A stretch of DNA of 5,880 bases from an uncultured Erysipelotrichaceae bacterium (GCA_902795845.1 CADBMU010000079.1:1-5880); one strand, 5' to 3'. Shown: positions 1 through 5,880, counted from the first letter of the stretch. The notes: generated by a model from the sequence alone, not told the origin. Numbers and translations: made by a program.

Positions 1-85
1 ACTACAAAGAAACGATATATATTATACTATAATTAGACTTAATTCCGTTATTTTATTAAAACGGACATTCAAATAAAAATTCACG

Positions 86-112
86 AACTTATTAAAATTA
101 TAAGTTTTTTTT
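86..112 (+). terminator. Possible weak intrinsic terminator of an upstream gene
   Basis: A 7-base stem (86-92 AACTTAT pairing with 100-106 ATAAGTT) with a 7-base loop is followed directly by T residues up to 112. It has the form of a rho-independent terminator for a plus-strand gene lying before the window. The stem has only one G-C pair, so it is weak, and in so AT-rich a background it could be chance. The bases before it (1-85) show no gene that I can support. Confidence 0.33.
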
Positions 113-139
113 CATTATCATATAATTTAATGGTATAAT
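111..139 (+). promoter_or_regulatory. Extended -10 promoter of the zinc-ribbon operon
   Basis: TGGTATAAT at 131-139 is a perfect extended -10 (TG, one base, then consensus TATAAT at 134-139). The -35 is poor: with a 17-base spacer it would be TTCATT at 111-116, as is usual for promoters that rely on the extended -10. Transcription would start near 146, leaving a leader of only about 17 bases that consists almost wholly of the ribosome binding site. Confidence 0.6.
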
Positions 140-147
140 TAATTTAG

Positions 148-165
148 AAAGAGGTGTAAAAGGTG
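148..165 (+). promoter_or_regulatory. Ribosome binding site fixing the GTG start
   Basis: AAAGAGGTG at 148-156 matches the anti-Shine-Dalgarno core (GAGGTG), and 6 bases separate it from GTG at 163. The next in-frame ATG comes only at codon 78, after the zinc ribbon and membrane segment. This site together with the Cys-rich motif starting at codon 3 therefore decides for the GTG start. Confidence 0.8.
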
Positions 166-1383
166 TTTTGTGAGAAATGCGGAACTAAAAATGATAGTTC
201 AAACAAATTTTGCGAAAAGTGTGGAAATAAACTTGAACCAGAAGTAAAAGAAACTAAAAAAGCAGTAAAAAAAGAAAATACTTCTAGTGTTAAAGATAAA
301 TTAAATACTTTAAGCAAGAAACAAAAAATTGTTGGAGGAGTAGTAGGACTTGTAGTAATCATTTTAATTGTATTGTATGCAATTGGTTCTAAAATGACAA
401 GTTTAGAAACTATTGGATCAAAAGCATTTGAAGAATTAGCAAGTAAATCAAAAATAAGTAATAAATACTTATCTGTACCATTAGATAGTAAAGATTATTT
501 TATATCACTTGCTGATACAATGAAAAACGAAATCAAAGATGAAGATATAGCATTTGATTATAGTAATTATACAGTTACAACAACAAATAAAAAAATTACA
601 ATTAAATATAAAGATAATGATGCTGATGAAAAATACAAAGTTGTATTTAAAATTAAAAAATCTGGTAAATCATTATTGGTATTTGATAAATATGTAATTA
701 CTAAAGTTACTGTTTTAGCTGAAGACGATTATGATGAAGTTACATTATATGATCCTGAAAATGCTGAAAAATTAACTTTATCAACAATTAAAAATTCTAA
801 AATAACTGTTGATGGAAAAGAACTTGATAAAACATATTTAGATTCAAAGAAATCTGATAAAGATAATGATGTATATGTTATCAAAGGTATTGTTAAAGGT
901 GATTACAAAGTTAACTTTACTATTGGAAAATTAAACTTTGAGAAAAAAGTTTATGTTTATTCAAAAGAAGATAATGAATATGATTTAACTAATTATATTT
1001 CATCATCATATTTAACAGATGATAAAGACTTTGCTAAAAATTTCAAAACTTATATTTCAACATATTATGAATATGTAAATGATAGTTCTAAAACTGTTGA
1101 TGATTTTGATAAAAAATACAAATCTTCTGATGACGTAAAAGATTTATTTGCTGATTCAAAAGAGTCTGCTGCAAACGTTGCATCATTTAAAATTGATGAA
1201 GTAGAATTGCGTTCATTATATTACTATTCATCTGATGAAGAAATTTCAGTATCTTATAAGGTTAATTATACTTATAAATTAACTGATAGTGATAGTGAAA
1301 AATCAAATTATAGTTTAGTTAGAGTTACATATGACTTAAGTAATTTAGAAGTTCCTAAAGATTTAAGTTATATGCCATATTAA
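163..1383 (+). CDS. Zinc-ribbon, single-pass membrane protein with large extracellular part (TcaA/YvbJ-like)
   Basis: The 406-residue protein opens with a zinc ribbon: Cys3, Cys6, Cys17 and Cys20 in C-x2-C-x10-C-x2-C spacing. A Lys/Glu-rich linker (about 24-55) follows, then one hydrophobic segment at about 56-74 (GGVVGLVVIILIVLYAIG). The remaining ~330 residues are hydrophilic, rich in Lys, Asp, Ser and Tyr, and look extracellular. The order cytoplasmic ribbon, membrane anchor, ectodomain is that of staphylococcal TcaA and Bacillus YvbJ, envelope proteins linked in the TcaA case to glycopeptide susceptibility. Residues about 211-265 (ITVDGKELD, then DYKVNFTIG) resemble the small beta domains of that family, and about 285-406 could be its NTF2-like end; both are inferences from pattern only. 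The start is GTG. It is the first gene of an operon with the next gene, 18 bases downstream, which also begins with zinc ribbons. It contains no Trp. The gene is certain; the precise role is unknown. Confidence 0.93.
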   Translation: MFCEKCGTKNDSSNKFCEKCGNKLEPEVKETKKAVKKENTSSVKDKLNTLSKKQKIVGGVVGLVVIILIVLYAIGSKMTSLETIGSKAFEELASKSKISNKYLSVPLDSKDYFISLADTMKNEIKDEDIAFDYSNYTVTTTNKKITIKYKDNDADEKYKVVFKIKKSGKSLLVFDKYVITKVTVLAEDDYDEVTLYDPENAEKLTLSTIKNSKITVDGKELDKTYLDSKKSDKDNDVYVIKGIVKGDYKVNFTIGKLNFEKKVYVYSKEDNEYDLTNYISSSYLTDDKDFAKNFKTYISTYYEYVNDSSKTVDDFDKKYKSSDDVKDLFADSKESAANVASFKIDEVELRSLYYYSSDEEISVSYKVNYTYKLTDSDSEKSNYSLVRVTYDLSNLEVPKDLSYMPY

Positions 1384-1401
1384 TAATTAGGAGGAAAGAA
1401 A

Positions 1402-2271
1402 ATGGCTTTTTGTAAAAAGTGTGGAAAAGAATTAAAAAAAGGTGAAAAATGTTCTTGTGAAACTGAAGTTAGATTTTGTAAGAACTGTGGAAAAAAATTA
1501 GTTGGAGATGAAGTTTGTGATTGTGAAAAAGAAACAGCAACTTCTTCTCAAACAACTGGATTTGATTTCGTAGAAACTATGAAAAATATCAAAGATGATA
1601 TGTTATCATCAATTAAAAATCCAGTTAGTGTTATAAAAGATAATACTGATAAAGTAAATATGCCAAAAACTTATATTGTATTAGTTTTAATAGCTTTAAC
1701 TTTTGGTTTATTTATAGCTAGTTTATGCAAAACTCTATTTGCAACATTAGTATCTACAATGATGGGTAGTATGTCATCATTAGTAAAAACTTCAGATATA
1801 ATGGATGCTATTAAAATTCCATATGTTAAAATTATAGCTTATGGTGCTATTATATTTGCAATTATGTTATTTGCTTATGCATTAGTTATTCTAATTGTAC
1901 CAGCAATATTTAAAAATAAAAAAATAGATTTCAAAAAATCTTTAACATTAACAACTTCAGCATACGCTCCACTTGCAATAGTAAACTTAATTTGTGCTAT
2001 TCTTGGTTTCTTAGGATTAAATGCTGGATTTGTATTAATATTATTCTTAATTGCTAACATGATAGTTACTTATAACTTTGTTTACTCTTATGCAGATTAT
2101 ACAAAAGTAAATAGTAATAAATTTGGCTATGCAATTACATTATTAGTAATACTTGCATCTTTAGCTGTTGGTATTTGTACATATGCTTTATCAAATAGTA
2201 TGGTTAAATCTATCTCTCAAGATATAGTAGATGTTGATACTGATGATCTTTCAGATTTATTAGACTACTAA
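1402..2271 (+). CDS. Double zinc-ribbon multi-pass membrane protein, Yip1-like
   Basis: The 289-residue protein starts with two tandem zinc ribbons of unusual spacing: Cys4, Cys7, Cys17, Cys19 and Cys26, Cys29, Cys39, Cys41, each C-x2-C-x9-C-x1-C. A polar linker to about residue 88 follows, then about five hydrophobic segments at roughly 90-109, 144-168, 187-206, 209-229 and 241-262, and a short acidic tail (DVDTDDLSDLLDY). Ribbon plus Yip1-type membrane bundle is a recurrent bacterial architecture of unknown function; I assign it by layout, not by a diagnostic motif. The start is supported by AGGAGG at 1389-1394, 7 bases before the ATG. It shares an operon with the preceding single-pass zinc-ribbon protein and is followed at once by a terminator. 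With ribbons inside the cell, five segments would put the C terminus outside. It contains no Trp. The pair may form a membrane complex (inference). Confidence 0.93.
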   Translation: MAFCKKCGKELKKGEKCSCETEVRFCKNCGKKLVGDEVCDCEKETATSSQTTGFDFVETMKNIKDDMLSSIKNPVSVIKDNTDKVNMPKTYIVLVLIALTFGLFIASLCKTLFATLVSTMMGSMSSLVKTSDIMDAIKIPYVKIIAYGAIIFAIMLFAYALVILIVPAIFKNKKIDFKKSLTLTTSAYAPLAIVNLICAILGFLGLNAGFVLILFLIANMIVTYNFVYSYADYTKVNSNKFGYAITLLVILASLAVGICTYALSNSMVKSISQDIVDVDTDDLSDLLDY

Positions 2272-2278
2272 AAAAATT

Positions 2279-2306
2279 ACTGTTAACAAAAGTTAACAGT
2301 TTTTTT
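2279..2306. terminator. Bidirectional intrinsic terminator between convergent genes
   Basis: A perfect 9-base stem, ACTGTTAAC (2279-2287) and GTTAACAGT (2292-2300), encloses an AAAA loop. On the plus strand it is followed by six T (2301-2306) and ends the zinc-ribbon operon. On the minus strand the arm is followed by AATTTTTT (complement of 2278-2271), so it can also end the tetR transcript. The last codon and stop of the minus-strand gene abut it (stop at 2305-2307, sharing bases with the T tract). Confidence 0.85.
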
Positions 2307-2892
2307 ATTGCATTAATATTTTTTTAATAGCATCATATAAATATGGTTTATATTCTTTAATAGATAATGGCTCATGTTTCATAATACAAGAAAAGCAAGT
2401 TGAACTAGTAAGTTCTATTATCATAAATAAAGTTACTTCAGGATTTTCAAGTTTTATATTGTTTTCTTCCATTCCTTTTAAAAATATTTCTTTAACTCCA
2501 ATACTATTTTCTCCAATTAATTTATTTATTTTTTCACTATAAAGTCCGAATGATAAATTTTTAGATATAAATTTTAATAAAAGCTTATTTTTAGTTAATT
2601 CATCAATTACATAATCAATAACAAATATTATTTGATCATAAAATGAATCAAATTTTTTCTTATTTAATTTTTTTATTGCATCATGAAATAATTTATAAGA
2701 CTTTCTTGCAATTAATTGCTCTTGTAAATCGTATTTGTCTTTAAAGTATAAATAGAATGTTCCTTTACCAACACCAGCTTTATCAGCAATTTCCTGAATT
2801 GAAGTGTCCTTTATACCTTTTTCAGTAAATAGCTTAAATGCAGTTTCAAATAAACTATTTTCCTTTTCTTTTTTATTTTCTATAGCTTTCAT
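2305..2892 (-). CDS. TetR/AcrR-family transcriptional repressor
   Basis: The 195-residue protein has typical TetR length and layout. The N-terminal DNA-binding domain spans about residues 8-56: a first helix (LFETAFKLFTEKG), then the helix-turn-helix at about 31-50 (SIQEIADKAGVGKGTFYLYF), with the family-typical GxGKGTFYxYFxxKxxL signature. Residues about 60-195 would form the helical ligand-binding and dimer domain, which is variable in this family and does not reveal the ligand. ATG at 2892-2890 is preceded by AAGGTG (2903-2898) at 5 bases. The gene is divergent from the transporter at 3036, and the shared region contains operator-like repeats over the transporter promoter. It most likely represses that transporter and is released by a substrate or toxic compound (inference from family behaviour). 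It may also control itself through the palindrome in its own promoter. No Trp and no truncation. Confidence 0.95.
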   Translation of the reverse strand: MKAIENKKEKENSLFETAFKLFTEKGIKDTSIQEIADKAGVGKGTFYLYFKDKYDLQEQLIARKSYKLFHDAIKKLNKKKFDSFYDQIIFVIDYVIDELTKNKLLLKFISKNLSFGLYSEKINKLIGENSIGVKEIFLKGMEENNIKLENPEVTLFMIIELTSSTCFSCIMKHEPLSIKEYKPYLYDAIKKILMQ

Positions 2893-2914
2893 TTAATCAC
2901 CTTATTTTAATATT

Positions 2915-2943
2915 ATTATAGCAAATCTATATAGATTTGTAAT
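2915..2943 (-). promoter_or_regulatory. Promoter of the tetR gene
   Basis: Read on the minus strand, TATAAT (2920-2915) is a consensus -10, and ATTACA (2943-2938) lies 17 bases upstream as a -35 with 4 of 6 consensus bases. Transcription would begin near 2908, giving a leader of about 16 bases that contains the AAGGTG ribosome binding site. Most of the spacer is a perfect palindrome, listed separately. Confidence 0.65.
2922..2939. promoter_or_regulatory. Perfect 18-base palindrome in the tetR promoter, candidate operator
   Basis: CAAATCTATATAGATTTG is an uninterrupted perfect inverted repeat of two 9-base arms. It covers all but one base of the -35/-10 spacer of the tetR promoter and the last two bases of its -35. 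A protein bound here would block tetR transcription, so an autoregulatory operator is a natural reading. Its sequence is unrelated to the TGACT/GGTCA boxes nearby, so a different regulator is possible. Confidence 0.55.
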
Positions 2944-2971
2944 CTTTTTTCAAAAATATCATACAATATTA

Positions 2972-3000
2972 TTGACTAATGGTCAAGAATATGATAACAT
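2972..3000 (+). promoter_or_regulatory. Promoter of the MMPL transporter
   Basis: TTGACT at 2972-2977 is a near-consensus -35. After a 17-base spacer comes TAACAT at 2995-3000, preceded by TG at 2992-2993, giving an extended -10. Transcription would start near 3007, about 29 bases before the ATG. Operator-like boxes cover both the -35 and the start point. Confidence 0.65.
2973..2985. promoter_or_regulatory. Operator-like box 1 over the -35
   Basis: TGACTAATGGTCA is an imperfect palindrome (TGAC...GTCA arms, five of six pairs). It matches box 2 at 3007-3019 in 11 of 13 positions and overlaps the -35 hexamer of the transporter promoter. Short odd-length palindromes of this kind are typical of TetR-family operators. 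Binding here would exclude RNA polymerase. Confidence 0.6.
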
Positions 3001-3006
3001 ACTAAA

Positions 3007-3019
3007 TGACTGGTGGTCA
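3007..3019. promoter_or_regulatory. Operator-like box 2 at the transcription start
   Basis: TGACTGGTGGTCA repeats box 1 in the same orientation, 34 bases downstream (about three helical turns, so on roughly the same face of the DNA). It lies at the predicted transcription start of the transporter. The two boxes therefore bracket the promoter. Confidence 0.6.
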
Positions 3020-3035
3020 GAAAAGAGGAAAAGAT

Positions 3036-5880
3036 ATGAATAAATTAGGTGAAAAAATTTGTAAACATAAAAAACTCATAATTATTTTTACTGTAATTTT
3101 ATTAATTCCAGCGCTAATAGGAATGTATAAAACAAAAATTAATTATGATATATTGGTTTACTTACCCGAAGATATTGAAACAATAAAAGGTGAGAACATT
3201 TTAACAGATGATTTTAACATGGGGGCATTTGCAATCACTATTGTTGACAATATGGCAGACAAAGACGTTATAACTTTGGAAAGTAAAATAAGAGATATAG
3301 ATGGAGTAAATAAAGTCGTAAGTATCGACGATATTACGGGAACAACTATTCCACTAGAATTTTTACCTTCTGATATTACTGAAAAAGTAGCAAAAGATAA
3401 TTCTAAATTAGTGCTTGTAACATTTAATGATTCAACGAGTGATGATGTAACATTAGATGCCGTTCAAGACTTACGTGATCTTGTAAAAAATACTGCTAAA
3501 GTTGGTGGTATGAGTGCCATGGTACTTGATACAAAAGAATTATTTAATAGTGAAATGGCATTATATGTTGCTATTGCTGTAGTTTTATGTATCATGATTT
3601 TAATGATTTCACTAGATTCTTATCTAGTACCTATATTACTTATTGCTAATATTGGAGTTGCTATTTTGTTCAATATGGGAAGTAACATTTTCCTTGGAGA
3701 TATTTGTTATATTACTAAAGCAATTAGTGCTGTATTACAACTTGGAGTAACAACAGACTTTTCTATATTCTTGTATCATAAATACGAAAAAGCTAAAAAA
3801 GAAAACAAAGATATAAATAAAGCAATGTCAATTGCAATTCATGAAACTTTGGTATCAGTATTTGGTAGTTCAATAACAACTATTGCAGGTTTCTTAGCAT
3901 TGTGCACAATGAACTTAAAGCTAGGTGCTGATATAGGTATCGTTATGGCAAAAGGTATAGTATTTGGATTGCTATGTGTAATTACATTATTCCCAGCATT
4001 ACTTTTAACTTTTGATAAACAAATTGAAAAAACTAAACATAAAGAAATACTTCCAAAATTTACAAGAGTTAAGAATTTTGTAATGAAAAATTATAAAATT
4101 ATATTTGTAGTATTCTTATTATTACTATTTCCTGCATATAAAGCTCAATCAAAGACTAGTGTATACTATAAGCTTGATGAATCTATTCCAGATAATTATG
4201 GTTATACAATAGCTACTAAAGCTTTAAAAGAAGATTATGATATTGTTTCACAAGAATTAATTTTAGTATCTAAAGATATGTCAAATTCCGATATGAATAT
4301 GATGGTTAATGAGATAAAAGATATTGATGGTATTAATTTAGTTCTAAGTCCATCTTCATTAAGTGAATATGGGTTAAGTGAAGAAATGTTATCTGATGAT
4401 ATTAAAGATATTTATCAAACAGATAAGTATAAAATGGTATTGGTAAATTCTACATATGATATAGCTACTGAAGAATTAAATGATCAAATTACAAAAGTAA
4501 ATAATATAGTAAAAAAATATGATGAAAATTCAATAGTTGCTGGTGAAGGTCCTTTAATGAAAGATCTTGTAGAGATTACTGATCAAGACTTTAAAAATGT
4601 TAATACAACGAGTATTGCTGTAATATTTGTATTAATGTTAATAGTATTGAAATCAATTTCTTTACCAGTATTATTAGTTACAGCAATTGAATTTGCAATA
4701 TTTATAAACATGGGTGTTCCATATTTTACAGGAACAGAAATTCCATTTATTGCTTCGGTTGTAATTGGTACTATTCAATTAGGGGCTACTATTGATTATG
4801 CAATATTAATGACAACTAAATACTTAGAAGAAAGACAAAAAGGAACAAGTAAAGAAGATTCTATAAAAATAGCATTAGATAATTCAGTTACTTCAATTGT
4901 TGTTAGTGGGTTATGTTTCTTTGCAGCAACTATTGGAGTTGGAGTAGTTTCTAAAATTGATATGATTGGATCACTTTGTACACTTATTTCAAGAGGAGCT
5001 ATTATAAGTATGATAGTAGTAATTACAGTAGTTCCATCACTTCTAATGATATTTGATAAATTAATTTGTAAAACAACACTTGGATTTAATAAAAAAGAAA
5101 GGAAAATAAATATGAAAAAGAATATTAAAAAAATGGCTTCATGGGCTTTGATAGCTATGTTAATGACACCAGCATTACCAGTTAGTGCGTTAACTAAAGA
5201 TGAAACTGTATATTCAAAATTAGAAACAAATGGTGAAACAAAATACACCATTGTTACTGAACATTTAATAAATGATAAAGAAGAAGACAATTTAATAGAT
5301 TCTACAGATTTAAAAGATATAATTAATACCAATGGTAGTGAAAAATATACTATTGATGGTGATAATATTGTATGGAGTTCAAATAAAAAAGATATTTATT
5401 ATAAAGGAAGTACAGAAAAAGAATTACCTGTTACTTTAAAAGCAACTTATAAACTTGATGGAAAAGAATCAGATGTAAAAGATATGCTTGGTAAAAAGGG
5501 TAATGTTGAAATAACTTTAACTTATAAGAATTCAGATAAACATATTGTTAATGGTTTAACAATGTATACTCCATTTGTAGTAACAACTGCTACAACTTTT
5601 GATTCAACTACTACATCTAATTTAAAAGTAACTAATGGTAAAGTAGTTTCAAATGGTAAAACTTATGCAGTAGCAGCAATAGCAACTCCAGGATTATATG
5701 AAAGTTTAAATATTAGTGAATTAAAAGATATGGACACTATTAAAATTACATTTGATACAACTGATTTTGAATTAAGCAGCATATATTCAATGGTTAATGC
5801 CAAATTAATTGATAGTAGTGATTTAAAAGTATTTAATGAATTAGATTCATTATATTCTAAAGTAGATACTTTAAAATCTA
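3036..5880 (+). CDS. MMPL/RND-family transporter, continuing in frame into a surface-protein domain (3' end outside window)
   Basis: ATG at 3036 follows AGAGGA (3024-3029). The frame has no stop up to the window edge (948 codons). Residues 1-692 form a full-length MMPL/RND-type exporter of two homologous halves. Each half has a leading membrane segment (about 14-30 and 353-367), an extracellular porter domain (about 31-172 and 368-522), and five more membrane segments (about 175-325 and 524-673). The proton-relay position in TM4 and TM10 is visible as D241 in GVTTDFSIFLYHKY and D587 in GATIDYAILMTTKY. Such pumps use proton motive force to export lipids, drugs or envelope precursors; the substrate here is unknown. 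From residue 693 the frame continues into a signal-peptide-like segment and ectodomain (see the 5112 entry), so the product is either a fusion with a 13th membrane segment or two proteins. The divergent TetR gene and the boxes over its promoter suggest inducible export. Confidence 0.9.
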   Translation, partial: MNKLGEKICKHKKLIIIFTVILLIPALIGMYKTKINYDILVYLPEDIETIKGENILTDDFNMGAFAITIVDNMADKDVITLESKIRDIDGVNKVVSIDDITGTTIPLEFLPSDITEKVAKDNSKLVLVTFNDSTSDDVTLDAVQDLRDLVKNTAKVGGMSAMVLDTKELFNSEMALYVAIAVVLCIMILMISLDSYLVPILLIANIGVAILFNMGSNIFLGDICYITKAISAVLQLGVTTDFSIFLYHKYEKAKKENKDINKAMSIAIHETLVSVFGSSITTIAGFLALCTMNLKLGADIGIVMAKGIVFGLLCVITLFPALLLTFDKQIEKTKHKEILPKFTRVKNFVMKNYKIIFVVFLLLLFPAYKAQSKTSVYYKLDESIPDNYGYTIATKALKEDYDIVSQELILVSKDMSNSDMNMMVNEIKDIDGINLVLSPSSLSEYGLSEEMLSDDIKDIYQTDKYKMVLVNSTYDIATEELNDQITKVNNIVKKYDENSIVAGEGPLMKDLVEITDQDFKNVNTTSIAVIFVLMLIVLKSISLPVLLVTAIEFAIFINMGVPYFTGTEIPFIASVVIGTIQLGATIDYAILMTTKYLEERQKGTSKEDSIKIALDNSVTSIVVSGLCFFAATIGVGVVSKIDMIGSLCTLISRGAIISMIVVITVVPSLLMIFDKLICKTTLGFNKKERKINMKKNIKKMASWALIAMLMTPALPVSALTKDETVYSKLETNGETKYTIVTEHLINDKEEDNLIDSTDLKDIINTNGSEKYTIDGDNIVWSSNKKDIYYKGSTEKELPVTLKATYKLDGKESDVKDMLGKKGNVEITLTYKNSDKHIVNGLTMYTPFVVTTATTFDSTTTSNLKVTNGKVVSNGKTYAVAAIATPGLYESLNISELKDMDTIKITFDTTDFELSSIYSMVNAKLIDSSDLKVFNELDSLYSKVDTLKS
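5091..5114 (+). promoter_or_regulatory. Internal ribosome binding site and start at the transporter/ectodomain junction
   Basis: GAAAGGA at 5097-5103 lies 8 bases before ATG at 5112-5114, a strong Shine-Dalgarno arrangement in the middle of an open frame. An A6 tract (5091-5096) sits just upstream. In the +1 frame a TAA occurs at 5107-5109, two bases before the ATG. This is exactly where a normal transporter gene would stop if the tract were one A shorter. Confidence 0.55.
5112..5880 (+). other. In-frame secreted or anchored ectodomain module; candidate separate gene (partial)
   Basis: This is the part of the frame from residue 693 on, running off the window after 256 codons. It begins like an independent exported protein: MKKNIKKMASW, then a hydrophobic core (ALIAMLMTPALP), then a possible signal-peptidase site after VSA (local residue 26). 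A beta-rich, Thr/Lys/Asp-rich ectodomain follows with ETVYSKLETNGE near its start, a WSSNKKDIYYKG stretch, YTPFVVTT, and TPGLYESLNISELKDMDTI. The last residues (FNELDSLYSKVDTLKS) look like the start of a helical region. From memory, this resembles clostridial surface proteins that sit beside MMPL genes and continue into Leu-x-x-Gly heptad repeats or a YhgE/Pip-like region; I could not check this. If made as one chain, the hydrophobic core would be a 13th membrane segment placing the domain outside the cell. Both Trp residues of the window's coding frames are here. Confidence 0.6.

Noticed and set aside
23..33. TATACT/TATAAT-like hexamers that could be a -10 box
   Set aside because: No matching -35 or downstream gene start is found in this AT-rich stretch; a better extended -10 lies at 131-139 in front of the gene.
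45..64. CCGTT...AACGG inverted repeat near the left edge
   Set aside because: The stem has only five pairs around a 10-base interior with no T tract after it. It is too weak to call a terminator or operator.
144..362. Minus-strand open frame of 72 codons opposite the start of the first zinc-ribbon gene
   Set aside because: It lies antisense over the zinc ribbon and membrane segment of a well-supported gene, shows no domain features, and its Phe/Ser-rich composition is what the complement of Lys/Glu codons gives.
1875..2060. Minus-strand open frame of 61 codons inside the Yip1-like gene
   Set aside because: It is an antisense shadow of a membrane-protein gene, with no recognisable domain and no separate promoter.
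2955..2970. AATAT...ATATT inverted repeat in the tetR-MMPL intergenic region
   Set aside because: The arms are only five bases of pure A/T, expected by chance at this composition, unlike the 18-base palindrome and the TGACT boxes.
5091..5097. A AAA AAG, a classic -1 ribosomal frameshift heptamer
   Set aside because: The heptamer is out of phase with the transporter frame, which reads it as AAA AAA Gxx, and no strong downstream hairpin was seen. Programmed ribosomal frameshifting is not supported, though slippage on the A6 tract remains possible.
4796..5332. Minus-strand open frame of 178 codons opposite the MMPL/ectodomain junction
   Set aside because: It is long but wholly antisense to coding sequence with clear MMPL signatures. 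Its Ile/Leu/Ser-rich runs are the complement of an AT-rich membrane-protein gene.

Overview
The window is strongly AT-rich, uses clear Shine-Dalgarno sites (GAGGTG, AGGAGG, AAGGTG, GAAAGGA) and ends its genes with TAA. This points to a low-GC Gram-positive bacterium (Bacillota or a relative such as an uncultured Bacilli/RF39-type gut lineage). The lineage is inferred from composition and protein style only. No open frame is interrupted by TGA and TGG is used twice, so the standard bacterial code fits.

Left half (about 1-2310). After a short AT-rich leader with a weak possible terminator and an extended -10 promoter, two co-directional genes form an operon. The first encodes a protein with an N-terminal zinc ribbon, one membrane segment and a large extracellular part, resembling the TcaA/YvbJ type of envelope protein. 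Eighteen bases later comes a protein with two N-terminal zinc ribbons and about five membrane segments (Yip1-like). A hairpin terminator at 2279-2306 closes the operon. It is symmetric enough to end the convergent gene on the other strand as well.

Right half (2305-5880). A TetR-family repressor on the minus strand is divergent from a long plus-strand frame. The 143-base region between them carries two near-identical TGACTrrTGGTCA boxes, one over the -35 and one over the predicted start site of the plus-strand promoter. It also carries a separate perfect 18-base palindrome inside the repressor's own promoter. This is a typical local-repressor and efflux-pump arrangement.

The plus-strand frame starts at 3036 and runs off the window without a stop. 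Its first 692 codons are a complete MMPL/RND-type transporter of two halves. From 5112 the same frame continues into a segment that looks like a separate secreted protein, with its own ribosome binding site, start codon, signal peptide and beta-rich ectodomain leading into a helical region. It is either a natural transporter-ectodomain fusion or two genes whose separating stop is out of frame by one base at an A6 tract. That junction is the most unusual point in the window.

I saw no RNA genes, CRISPR arrays, insertion sequences or phage genes.
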